Source: Rubrivivax sp.
Lineage (GTDB): Bacteria; Pseudomonadota; Gammaproteobacteria; Burkholderiales; Burkholderiaceae_C
Length of the DNA: 64,000 nucleotides
Assembly: GCA_027484825.1 (NCBI GenBank)
Contig: JAIXSE010000001.1
Coordinates: forward strand, 161,415-225,414
Direction: 5' to 3'
In this document: in pieces, positions 45,348 to 52,985 of the stretch
Numbering within the stretch: the stretch's first letter is position 1
How the letters are laid out: every line of letters begins with the position of its first letter
Position numbers and translations under genes: made by a program
The notes under the pieces: generated by a model
The model's database searches: none
Told to the model about the DNA's origin: nothing
What the model saw: only the letters and a program-made list of their open reading frames with translations

Positions 45348-46178
45348 TCAGGCGATGCGGGAGATGAGGGCTTGGGCGGCGGCGGGGGCGCGCTCCTTGG
45401 CGCCGCTGATGAAGAGGAGGTAGACGTCGCGGGGCTGCACCGGCGGGACGTCGGTGGGGGCGATCAGCGGTAGGCCGGTGGGCTGGTGGCCGGTCTGCCA
45501 GCAGCGCACACTCGCGGCCAGGCCGTCCAGCACGCGGTCGTCGACGCCGGTGGGGAGCTCGGAATGGGTGCGCATGATGCGGGTGTAGACAAAATCGGCG
45601 GTCAGGTCCGGGAGCGGAGGATAGTCGTCAGATTCGGTGAAGACCACGCCCACACCCTGTCGGCGCGCAAGCGACAAGAAGGCCGGGGTGCGGAAACTGT
45701 CGTGGCGGACGTCCACGGCGTGGCGCAGGCGCAGGCCGGCGAGTCGGTCGGGCAGCAGCTGCAGGAAGGCGGCGAAGTCGTCCGGGTCAAAACGCTTGGT
45801 CGGCGCAAACTGCCACAAAATCGGGCCGAGCTTGTCGCCCAGCTCCGCCACACCACTGTTCAGGAAGTGCTGGACCGACTCTCCCGCCTCCGCCAGCACA
45901 CGGCGGTTGGTCGTCAGGCGGTGCGCCTTGATCGAGAAGACAAAACCGTCCGGTGTGGCGTCGCGCCATTTGGCATAGGTCGCCGGACGCTGGGTGCTGT
46001 AGTAGGTGCCGTTGATTTCAATGACACTCAGCCGCCGGCTGGCATAGTGCAATTCCCTGGCCGCAGAGACATCCGGGGGGTAGAAGGTCTCGCGCCACGG
46101 GGCATAGGTCCAGCCGCCCACACCAATGCGGATGCGGGCAAACTCAGCAGGGGCGGACGTGCCGCGTGCGTCGCTCAT
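45348..46178 (-). CDS. DUF72 (YecE-like) protein
   Basis: A 276-residue TIM-barrel protein. Family strings are IRIGVGGWTYAPWRETFYPP, ASRRLSVIEINGTYYSTQRPATYAKWRDATPDGFVFSIKAHRLTTNRR and GPILWQFAPTKRFDPDDFAAFLQLLP. DUF72 has no settled activity. The ATG 46178 (MSDARG) is chosen since the upstream extension from 46298 is unrelated to the family and GGAG lies before 46178. It is divergent from the CreA gene. Confidence 0.88.
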   Translation of the reverse strand: MSDARGTSAPAEFARIRIGVGGWTYAPWRETFYPPDVSAARELHYASRRLSVIEINGTYYSTQRPATYAKWRDATPDGFVFSIKAHRLTTNRRVLAEAGESVQHFLNSGVAELGDKLGPILWQFAPTKRFDPDDFAAFLQLLPDRLAGLRLRHAVDVRHDSFRTPAFLSLARRQGVGVVFTESDDYPPLPDLTADFVYTRIMRTHSELPTGVDDRVLDGLAASVRCWQTGHQPTGLPLIAPTDVPPVQPRDVYLLFISGAKERAPAAAQALISRIA

Positions 46179-46378
46179 GAGGTCTCCAGGAGTTGATGGA
46201 GGCAGGTACAAGCTCGGTCGGGCATGCGCGCCGCGTTGTGGGCCTGGACTTCCTCCGCTGCAAGGCTCGCATGCATGTTTCGATGCTAAGCGAAGCATGC
46301 CGGTCAGGTGTGCTCAGCGGTCCTGCACAAGGAGCAGGCATGCGCCGTGCTACAACAGCGCATTCGAGGAGAGACCGC

Positions 46379-47035
46379 ATGTCCCGTTTTGATCGCTTCG
46401 CTTCCGTTGACCGTGCAGATGCCGCCGGGCGGCTTGGGCCGTTGGACCGGCGCGTGAGTGTGAGGGCCTTGCCCGTGGGTGGTGGCGGCGACCGTTTCCA
46501 TGTCCAATGTGCCAAGGCCTCCACGGGCGCGCAGCGTCGGGTCCTTCATGCAATGGCCGCCACCGGCTTGCTGGCCGCAGCTCTTTGCACGTTGTGGCCT
46601 GGGAATGCCCGGGCAGCAGAGTCCGATGCGATCGGCGAAGTGGACACGGTGTTCAAGCTTATCGGACCGGATCACAAAATCGTGGTGGATGCCTACGACG
46701 ATCCCGGGGTTCAGGGCGTGACGTGTTTCGTGTCTCGCGCCAAAACCGGCGGGGTGAAGGGCGCGCTCGGATTGGCGGAAGACAAGTCGGACGCATCGAT
46801 CGCCTGCCGTGCGGTGGGGCCGATCAGTTTTCCGAAACCACTGCCGCGTCAGGAGGAAGTGTTCTCCGAGCGGCGGTCGTTGGTGTTCAAGCGGCTTCGT
46901 GTGGTCCGGATGATCGATCCGAAGCGCAATACGCTGGTGTATCTGACGTATTCGGATCGGGTGATCGAAGGGTCGCCGCAGAACAGCGTGACAGCGGTGC
47001 CTGTGGATCGGGGGACGCCGATTCCGTTGAAGTAG
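46379..47035 (+). CDS. creA: CreA family protein
   Basis: The mature region [44 protein letters not shown] and [14 protein letters not shown] ... [22 protein letters not shown] is that of CreA, a small exported protein of unknown function. An ATG at 46379 with GAGGAG upstream gives 218 residues, but then a signal peptide-like segment ([21 protein letters not shown]) begins only near residue 58. Translation may really start at that internal Met (about 46550). The core assignment is firm, the start is not. Confidence 0.85.
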   Translation: MSRFDRFASVDRADAAGRLGPLDRRVSVRALPVGGGGDRFHVQCAKASTGAQRRVLHAMAATGLLAAALCTLWPGNARAAESDAIGEVDTVFKLIGPDHKIVVDAYDDPGVQGVTCFVSRAKTGGVKGALGLAEDKSDASIACRAVGPISFPKPLPRQEEVFSERRSLVFKRLRVVRMIDPKRNTLVYLTYSDRVIEGSPQNSVTAVPVDRGTPIPLK

Positions 47036-47106
47036 CGTCGCTTTGCATGCGTCGGGATGTGGGGTTGTTGACGGCGCAGAAGAGAACAGGTTCTTTGACT
47101 GCGCCC

Positions 47107-47209
47107 GAAAGGCGCAGCCGGGGCCCTGTTTGCTTCATGTCATTCCTGTCCGGCTGCGCCGGCCATTCCCTTCTTAACTTCCGCAAACAGGGCCCCGGCT
47201 GCGCCTTTC
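47107..47209. repeat. Covarying hairpin element, copy 2
   Basis: Perfect 27-bp arms (47107-47133 and 47183-47209) enclose a 49-nt loop with an inner hairpin CCGGC-tgc-GCCGG. An alternative local hairpin CTGCGCC-cgaaa-GGCGCAG (47099-47117) competes with the left arm. It lies between the convergent creA and rhodanese genes. Compare 4289-4391 and 56118-56212. Confidence 0.85.
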
Positions 47210-47280
47210 TGGTGGAGTGGTGTGCAAAGGTCCTAGTGCGTCATTCGTTGCTGTGGGCGTAGATTCGGTCTGCAGCTCTT

Positions 47281-47697
47281 TTAGTCGCTGCGCTGCAGGT
47301 CGAATCCTTCGTCCAGCCAACCAGTGATGCCACCGATCATCAGCTTGACCGGGCGGCCAAGGCGTGCCAGGCGCACCGCGCCACGATGGGCGCCATTGCA
47401 GTGAGGGCCTGCGCAGTAGACGACAAACAGCGTGTCCATCGGATACGCGGCCATCTTGCCCGCCGTGATCTTGCCGTGCGGCATCGAGATCGCGCCAGGA
47501 ATATGGCCCTGCCCATACAGCGCAGCGCTGCGGACATCCAGCAGCACAAATCCCGGCTGCCCCGTCGACATCGCGTCATGCACGTCCCAGCAGTCCGTCT
47601 CAAAACCGAAAGCGCGCTCGAAGTGCGCCAATGCGTCAGCACTCGAGGCAGCAGGTATTGAGGTCACCGCATTCGAGGCGGTCGCTGGCAGATTCAT
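47281..47697 (-). CDS. Rhodanese-like sulfurtransferase domain protein
   Basis: A 138-residue single rhodanese domain. It contains PGFVLLDVRSAALYGQGHIPGAISMPHG and the active-site loop YCAGPHCNGAHRGA, in which the first Cys would carry the persulfide; the loop differs from thiosulfate sulfurtransferases, so the substrate is open. C-terminal LMIGGITGWLDEGFDL is typical. ATG 47697 (MNLPATA) is preferred. It is divergent from the FtrA-type regulator (97-bp gap), a pairing seen elsewhere, suggesting that FtrA controls it. Confidence 0.85.
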   Translation of the reverse strand: MNLPATASNAVTSIPAASSADALAHFERAFGFETDCWDVHDAMSTGQPGFVLLDVRSAALYGQGHIPGAISMPHGKITAGKMAAYPMDTLFVVYCAGPHCNGAHRGAVRLARLGRPVKLMIGGITGWLDEGFDLQRSD

Positions 47698-47794
47698 GGG
47701 CTCTCCGTGTCGCAGTGTGGGAATGCCGTCAGTGTCGCCACGGCATGCCAGCGGCACCAGTGGCGCATGCGACATGGATCGGTAAGATCCCGCC

Positions 47795-48742
47795 ATGCCC
47801 CATCTCGTCGCCATCCTCGCTTACGACCGCCTGTGCATGTTCGAATTCGGCTGCGCCGTGGAGCTGTTCGCGCTGGACCGGCCCGAGCTGGGTGTGGACT
47901 GGTATCGGCATGCGGTGTGCGCCGTGGAGCCAGGTCCGCTGCGCGGCACCGGAGGCGTGCAGGTCCAGGCCCCCTATTCGCTGGCGATGCTCCGCAAGGC
48001 CGACACGATCGTGGTGCCCGGGTGGCGGGATGCCGGAGAGCGTCCCCCCGCAAGTCTGCTGCGGGCGCTTCAGAAGGCTCATGCGCGCGGCGCCCGTGTG
48101 TGCAGCATCTGCTCAGGCGTGTTCGTGTTGGCCCATGCCGGGCTGCTGGACGGTCGTCGCGCGACGACCCATTGGCGCTACGCGCAGCAGTTGACGCAGA
48201 CGTTTCCGTCGGTCGAGGTGGATCCGTCCGCGCTGTATGTCGATGAAGGGTCGGTGATCACGTCCGCCGGTTCTGCCGCCGGCTTGGACATGCTGATGCA
48301 TCTGGTGCGGAAGGACCACGGCAGTACGGTGGCCAATGCAGTGGCGCAGCGGCTGGTGATGGCGCCGCAGCGTGAAGGCGGGCAAGCGCAGTTTGTGCCG
48401 CGTCCGATGCCGACCGGGAGCGACAGCCCGATGGCACGGCTTCAGGACCATCTGCGGGCGCATCCGCGGGACGATCACCGGGTGGCGAGTCTGGCGCGTC
48501 GGGTGGGGATGAGCGAACGCTCCCTGCAGCGGCACTTCAAGGCGTCCACCGGCATGGCGTTGATGGACTGGCTGCTGCGCGAGCGGGTGGCGCTGGCCAA
48601 GGAGCTGCTGGAGACACGTCCGGCTCTGGATGTGGAAGCCGTGGCCGATCTGGCGGGGCTGGGGTCGCCAGAGTCGCTGCGGCATCACTTCCGTCGGCTG
48701 GGCCTGCCAGCACCGTCTCGTTACCGTCGCCAATTCGGATGA
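47795..48742 (+). CDS. ftrA: FtrA/GlxA-family transcriptional regulator
   Basis: A 315-residue regulator with an N-terminal DJ-1/PfpI-like (amidotransferase-fold) domain (LVAILAYDRLCMFEFGCAVELFALDRPELG ... ARVCSICSGVFVLAHAGLLDGRRATTHW) and a C-terminal AraC-type double HTH (VASLARRVGMSERSLQRHFKASTGMALMDWLLRERVALAKELLE; VADLAGLGSPESLRHHFRR). The elbow Cys in CSICSG is conserved. The effector is unknown. It is divergent from the rhodanese-like gene. Confidence 0.88.
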   Translation: MPHLVAILAYDRLCMFEFGCAVELFALDRPELGVDWYRHAVCAVEPGPLRGTGGVQVQAPYSLAMLRKADTIVVPGWRDAGERPPASLLRALQKAHARGARVCSICSGVFVLAHAGLLDGRRATTHWRYAQQLTQTFPSVEVDPSALYVDEGSVITSAGSAAGLDMLMHLVRKDHGSTVANAVAQRLVMAPQREGGQAQFVPRPMPTGSDSPMARLQDHLRAHPRDDHRVASLARRVGMSERSLQRHFKASTGMALMDWLLRERVALAKELLETRPALDVEAVADLAGLGSPESLRHHFRRLGLPAPSRYRRQFG

Positions 48743-48844
48743 CGCTCGTCAAGCGGGCGGCACGCCCGGTCGTTGCAGAGAACACAGTGGGGCCACAATG
48801 GGGCAGCTCCATCCTGGCCCTCCCCGGCGGTCGGCCCCATTGCG

Positions 48845-50038
48845 ATGCGCTTTGACGTCCCGACACTGTTCAGCCTGCTGTTGATCCTGTCCCTGGCGCT
48901 GGCCGTGCTGCTGCCCCTGCAATTGGGCTGGCGTGACAGCCCCGGTGCCCGCTTTGCGCAATTGGCCGCCGCAACGCAAGCCGCCGGCTGGGCGCTGCTG
49001 CTGTTGCCGCCAGAAGGCCATGCGGTCGTGGCCACCGTGGCGCTGGGCCTGCTGAGCCTCAGCCTGAGCCTGCTGTGGATGGCCACGCGGCAGTGGCTGC
49101 CGGATCGGTGGGGGCGCTGGCTGCAGGCAGGCCTGCCCGTGGTGCTCATGCTGGGCTATGCCTTGGGATGGCGGGACCAGGGCTTTCGGCTCGCCTGGTC
49201 CAACGGCTGCCTGGGCCTGCAGATGCTCGCGGTGGCGGCCAGCGTGATGCAGCCCGTCAAGCCCGTCATCAAACGCGCGCCCACCGATCATCTGCGCTGG
49301 CGCCTGCTGCTCGCGGTAAGCCTGGGCCTGGCCGGTCTGCTCAATCTGGCGCGGGCCTGGCTGGCCGGCATGGGCGCGGACGCCCTGCCCCGCTTCGATG
49401 CGCCGCATCCGCTGAATGTGGTGTTCGCGGTGACCGCCAATGTGTGTGTGCTGACGGTGGGCATGGCAGTCTTGGTGGCCTGGCGGGGACAGACCGAAGC
49501 AGAACTGCGCCGACTGAGTCAGGTGGACAGCGTCACCGGCCTGGCCAATCGCCGGGCCTTCCAGCAACGGTCGGTGGAGATGATGTCCATGGCCCGGCGA
49601 TACAACGAGCCGCTGATGCTGCTGGTGATGGACCTGGACGGACTCAAGTCCCTGAACCAGACGCTGGGCGAGGACAAGGGGGATCAGGCCATCCAGCTGT
49701 TCGCCCGGTGTCTGGATGAGCAGAAACGCCTGGGCGACCTGGTCGCTCGCATCGACGGGCAGCGGTTCGCAGTGCTGATGGCACGGTCGGATCTGGTCGG
49801 TCCCCCCGCCTTGGACCGACGCCTGCGTCAGGCCCTGCAGGAAGCCGCCCCGCGCATGCTCGGCGCGCCGCTGAGCTTCTCGGCCGGATGGGGAAAACTT
49901 CGCCCCGGTGACCGCAACCTGGACGATCTGCTGCAGCGCACGGAGACCGCGCTGTATGCGGCGAAGCATCAAGGTCGCGCGCGGCTGTGCGCGGAACCCG
50001 GGTTGGAAGCGGAGTTGAGCATCGCGGCGTCCGCCTGA
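48845..50038 (+). CDS. Membrane protein with degenerate GGDEF domain
   Basis: A 397-residue protein with about six membrane helices (residues 5-215) and a GGDEF-fold domain (QVDSVTGLANRRAFQQRS, VMDLDGLKSLNQTLGEDKGDQAI). The signature is replaced by DGQRF (304-308) and the product-binding I-site is absent, so cyclase activity is unlikely; a regulatory or nucleotide-sensing role is possible. ATG 48845 (MRFDVP) is chosen since the extension to 48773 is unrelated. Two GNAT genes follow. Confidence 0.85.
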   Translation: MRFDVPTLFSLLLILSLALAVLLPLQLGWRDSPGARFAQLAAATQAAGWALLLLPPEGHAVVATVALGLLSLSLSLLWMATRQWLPDRWGRWLQAGLPVVLMLGYALGWRDQGFRLAWSNGCLGLQMLAVAASVMQPVKPVIKRAPTDHLRWRLLLAVSLGLAGLLNLARAWLAGMGADALPRFDAPHPLNVVFAVTANVCVLTVGMAVLVAWRGQTEAELRRLSQVDSVTGLANRRAFQQRSVEMMSMARRYNEPLMLLVMDLDGLKSLNQTLGEDKGDQAIQLFARCLDEQKRLGDLVARIDGQRFAVLMARSDLVGPPALDRRLRQALQEAAPRMLGAPLSFSAGWGKLRPGDRNLDDLLQRTETALYAAKHQGRARLCAEPGLEAELSIAASA

Positions 50039-50196
50039 GGCGATGACGCCGTTGGGCTCTTGCGTCTGCGCGAATACCGCCCACGCTTGCATGAAGGTTG
50101 CGGGCCGGACGGTGCGCTGGCACACAGCTTGCGTCAGGGTTTTCCAGGTCCCGTCCACAAGACGGACAAGTCGTATCGACCTGGAGTTGCCCGTTC

Positions 50197-50826
50197 ATGT
50201 TTGCCCTCAGTTCCGCTTCCGCTCCTGTCCATGCTGCCCGTGGCGCCAGTGCCAAGGTCAGCGACACGCTGCTGGCACCCGCAGAGCAGCGCGCACCGAT
50301 CCAGATCGTCCAGTTGACGTCCCGCGACCTGCAGTGGCTGCCGGCGCTCACCAACCTGCTGATCGACAACGTGCATCAAGGCGCGACGCTGGGATTCATT
50401 GCGCCGCTGTCCCGCTATGCGGCCCTGGATTACTGGCACGGTGTGTTCGCGCGCCTGGGCCAGCATCACAGCCTGTGGATCGCCTGCGAGGCGCAAGGGC
50501 CCGGCCGTCTGCTGGGGGCGGTGCAGCTGTCGCTGTGCCCGCTGGCCAATGCGCACCATCGTGGGGAAGTGCAGCGGCTGATGGTGCACACCCAGGAACG
50601 CGGCCGGGGCGTGGCCAGCCACTTGATGAGCCGCGTGGAATGCACGGCCGCCACGCAAGGGCGCTACCTGCTCCAGCTGGAGACCTGCGCCGACTCCCAG
50701 GCCGAAGCCGTCTTCGCCCATCTCGGCTGGCAGCGCGCCGGCCAGATTCCGGATCATTGCCACGGCGCTGAAGGTCAGCTGCAGAATGTGGCCATCTACT
50801 ACAAGCGGCTGCCGCATCTGGTCTGA
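50197..50826 (+). CDS. GNAT-family acetyltransferase
   Basis: A 209-residue protein. The acetyl-CoA-binding motif is GEVQRLMVHTQERGRGVASHLM, preceded by LLGAVQLSLCPLANAHHR. The first about 35 residues are an extra tail. The substrate is unknown. It is clearly paralogous to the next gene (same order: LGF, DYW, VQLSLC, HRGEVQ-LMV, GWQR-G-IP), so the pair arose by tandem duplication. Confidence 0.85.
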   Translation: MFALSSASAPVHAARGASAKVSDTLLAPAEQRAPIQIVQLTSRDLQWLPALTNLLIDNVHQGATLGFIAPLSRYAALDYWHGVFARLGQHHSLWIACEAQGPGRLLGAVQLSLCPLANAHHRGEVQRLMVHTQERGRGVASHLMSRVECTAATQGRYLLQLETCADSQAEAVFAHLGWQRAGQIPDHCHGAEGQLQNVAIYYKRLPHLV

Positions 50827-50924
50827 GCCCCCGGTCTCCAACGCCGGCATGAGGGCGGCCGTCCGATCCATTCCGCGTCCCTGAGGGGCCGATTCACTGG
50901 CGCGCTCCGTCGTGCCCGATCAAC

Positions 50925-51434
50925 ATGCCTTTGCTGACTCTGACTGCCCGGGACCGCGATTGGATGCCGGCCCTGGGAGAGCTGTTCTTCCAGGTGGTGG
51001 ATGGCGGCGCGTCGCTCGGTTTTCTGGCGGACGTGGGTGAGCCGCAGATGCGGGATTACTGGGAGCAGGTCTTCGACCAGATCGGCCCGCAGCACCGGCT
51101 GTGGCTGTTGCACGAGGGCTCACAGGTGCTGGGGACGGTGCAGCTGTCCCTCTGCGGCAAACCCAATGGGCGCCATCGCGGCGAAGTGCAGAAGCTGATG
51201 GTGAATCCGAGCGCTCGCCGACGCGGCGTGGCCCAGCAGCTCATGGCCGCCGTGGAGGCCGACGCCCGTCAGGCCGGGCTCAGTCTGCTGGTGCTGGACA
51301 CCGAGGCGCAATCTCCTGCCGAGGCCTTCTATCAGTCGCAAGGCTGGCAGCGCACCGGCGAGATCCCCCGCTTCGCCGCGAATCCGGACGGCACGCTGCG
51401 CGCCACGGCGCTGTACTGGAAGCTGCTGGACTGA
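50925..51434 (+). CDS. GNAT-family acetyltransferase (paralogue)
   Basis: A 169-residue acetyltransferase with the acetyl-CoA motif GEVQKLMVNPSARRRGVAQQLMAAVE and a C-terminal FYQSQGWQRTGEIPRFAANPDG. It resembles the preceding gene over its whole length but lacks that gene's N-terminal tail. The substrate is unknown. The gap between the two is 98 bases. Confidence 0.86.
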   Translation: MPLLTLTARDRDWMPALGELFFQVVDGGASLGFLADVGEPQMRDYWEQVFDQIGPQHRLWLLHEGSQVLGTVQLSLCGKPNGRHRGEVQKLMVNPSARRRGVAQQLMAAVEADARQAGLSLLVLDTEAQSPAEAFYQSQGWQRTGEIPRFAANPDGTLRATALYWKLLD

Positions 51435-51454
51435 GCGGGGGCCCGCTTCACGCC

Positions 51455-52720
51455 TTAGCGGGCCAACCGCAGCAGCTTGCCGCTGTCGGTCAGCATCAGC
51501 AGCGCGCCGTCCTGCGCCTGGATCACATCCCGAATCCGCTCACCGAGGCTGCCGTAGAGCTTCTGCCGGGACACGACCTTGTCCCCGTCCAGCGTCAGCC
51601 GCCAAAGGGCCTGGCCGCCGAGCGCCCCGAGGAAGAGGTTGCCGCGCCAGGCGGGAAACATCGCGCCGGTGTAGAAGGTCAGGCCGGAGGGCGCGATGGA
51701 CAGCGGCACCCAGGTGGTCAGGGGTTCCTCGAAGGTCGGTGACTGCGTCCCGCCGCCAATGCGGCAGGCTTCCCCGACCGGCGAGCCATAGGGGCAGCCG
51801 TAGCTCTTCACCGGCCAGCCGTAGTTCTTGCCGGCCCGGGCAATGTTGATCTCGTCGCCGCCTTGCGGGCCGTGTTCGCTGATCCAGAGCTCGCCGGTGA
51901 CCGGATGCAGCACCGCCCCCTGGACATTGCGGTGTCCATAGCTCCAGATGCCGGGCCGGGAGGACTTGCCGAAATCGGGATTGCCCGCGGGAATGCTGCC
52001 GTCGCGCTGGATGTGGATGATCTTGCCCAGCGTCTGCATCAGGTCCTGGGAGGGCTCGCCCTTCATACGCTCGCCGGTGGTGATGAACAGCGTCTTGTCC
52101 CGCGCGAACACCAGGCGCGAGCCGAAATGTCCCCCGCCATCCACCTTGGGCTGCTGGCGGAAGATCACCTGCACATCGACCAGGGCCTGCCCGACCAGCT
52201 TGCCGCGCGCCACCGCCGTGCCGGCCAGCGAGGATTCCTTGCCAGTGCCGGGCTCTGAATACGACAGATAGACCCAGGGGCTGCCGGCGCTGAAGTCCGG
52301 ATCGATGGCAATGCCCAGCAGGCCGCCCTGGCCCTTGTCCGAGACGGTCGGCACGCCGGTGATGGTGGCCACGGTCTTGCCGGTGGGGGACAGGCGCAGC
52401 AGTGAGCCTCCCTTCTGCGTCACCAGCAGGTCGCCGCCCGGCAACTGGGCCATGCCCCAGGGACGGTCCAGGCTGGTGGTGAGCGTCTGCAGCGCTATCT
52501 CGGCCTCGGCCTTGTCCGCGGGTGCGTTGTCCTGCATCAGCGGCGCGGCGGCATGCGCCGACGGGGCGACAAGCCCCATCAGGCCGGAGAGCATCAGCCC
52601 GGACAGCAGCAGCGACGGCGTCCGCAAGAGGCCGGCGCGAAGCGTCGAGGCCGTCCGCTGCCCGACATCGGTCGCTGCGCCGCTGCGCGCAAGGCGCCAC
52701 ATTGGCCGAATCACCATCAT
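51455..52720 (-). CDS. PQQ-dependent aldose dehydrogenase-like protein
   Basis: A 421-residue exported beta-propeller of the soluble glucose/sorbosone dehydrogenase (YliI/Asd) group. An N-terminal export signal lies around SLLLSGLMLSGLMGLVAPSAHAA. Active-site strings are LDRPWGMAQLPGGDLLVTQ, DGGGHFGSRLVF, SYGHRNVQGAVLHP and LWISEHGPQGGDEINIARAGKNYGWP, carrying the His and Arg ligands for PQQ chemistry. It oxidises sugars in the periplasm if PQQ is available; no pqq genes are in the window. Start is one of GTG 52723 and the ATGs beside it; AGGAG lies upstream. Confidence 0.88.
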   Translation of the reverse strand: MMVIRPMWRLARSGAATDVGQRTASTLRAGLLRTPSLLLSGLMLSGLMGLVAPSAHAAAPLMQDNAPADKAEAEIALQTLTTSLDRPWGMAQLPGGDLLVTQKGGSLLRLSPTGKTVATITGVPTVSDKGQGGLLGIAIDPDFSAGSPWVYLSYSEPGTGKESSLAGTAVARGKLVGQALVDVQVIFRQQPKVDGGGHFGSRLVFARDKTLFITTGERMKGEPSQDLMQTLGKIIHIQRDGSIPAGNPDFGKSSRPGIWSYGHRNVQGAVLHPVTGELWISEHGPQGGDEINIARAGKNYGWPVKSYGCPYGSPVGEACRIGGGTQSPTFEEPLTTWVPLSIAPSGLTFYTGAMFPAWRGNLFLGALGGQALWRLTLDGDKVVSRQKLYGSLGERIRDVIQAQDGALLMLTDSGKLLRLAR

Positions 52721-52985
52721 CACGGTTGTCACTCCTGGTCTGGATTGGGTCGAAATCAAGCGCGCAGTCTATGTCGAGCCCGGCCCTGCGGGTGGGCGCC
52801 GGTGCGCGTCTCCTCTGCGGCGGGCGACGGGATTTTCTCGGTTCGAGGGACAGCACCCTGAAGGCAGCGGGTAGCGGACCCTTGTGCCGACGCGGCGCAT
52901 CCTCTACGCTGGCCGCAAGCAGACATCAGACTTCCGGATTCAGGCTCCGAGACATTCCACAACGCAAAAGCGAGAGGAGCGAGCC

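Noticed and set aside
45034..45423. Open frames in several phases through the 69-bp array
   Set aside because: They exist because the repeat period is a multiple of three; no start signal or known domain.
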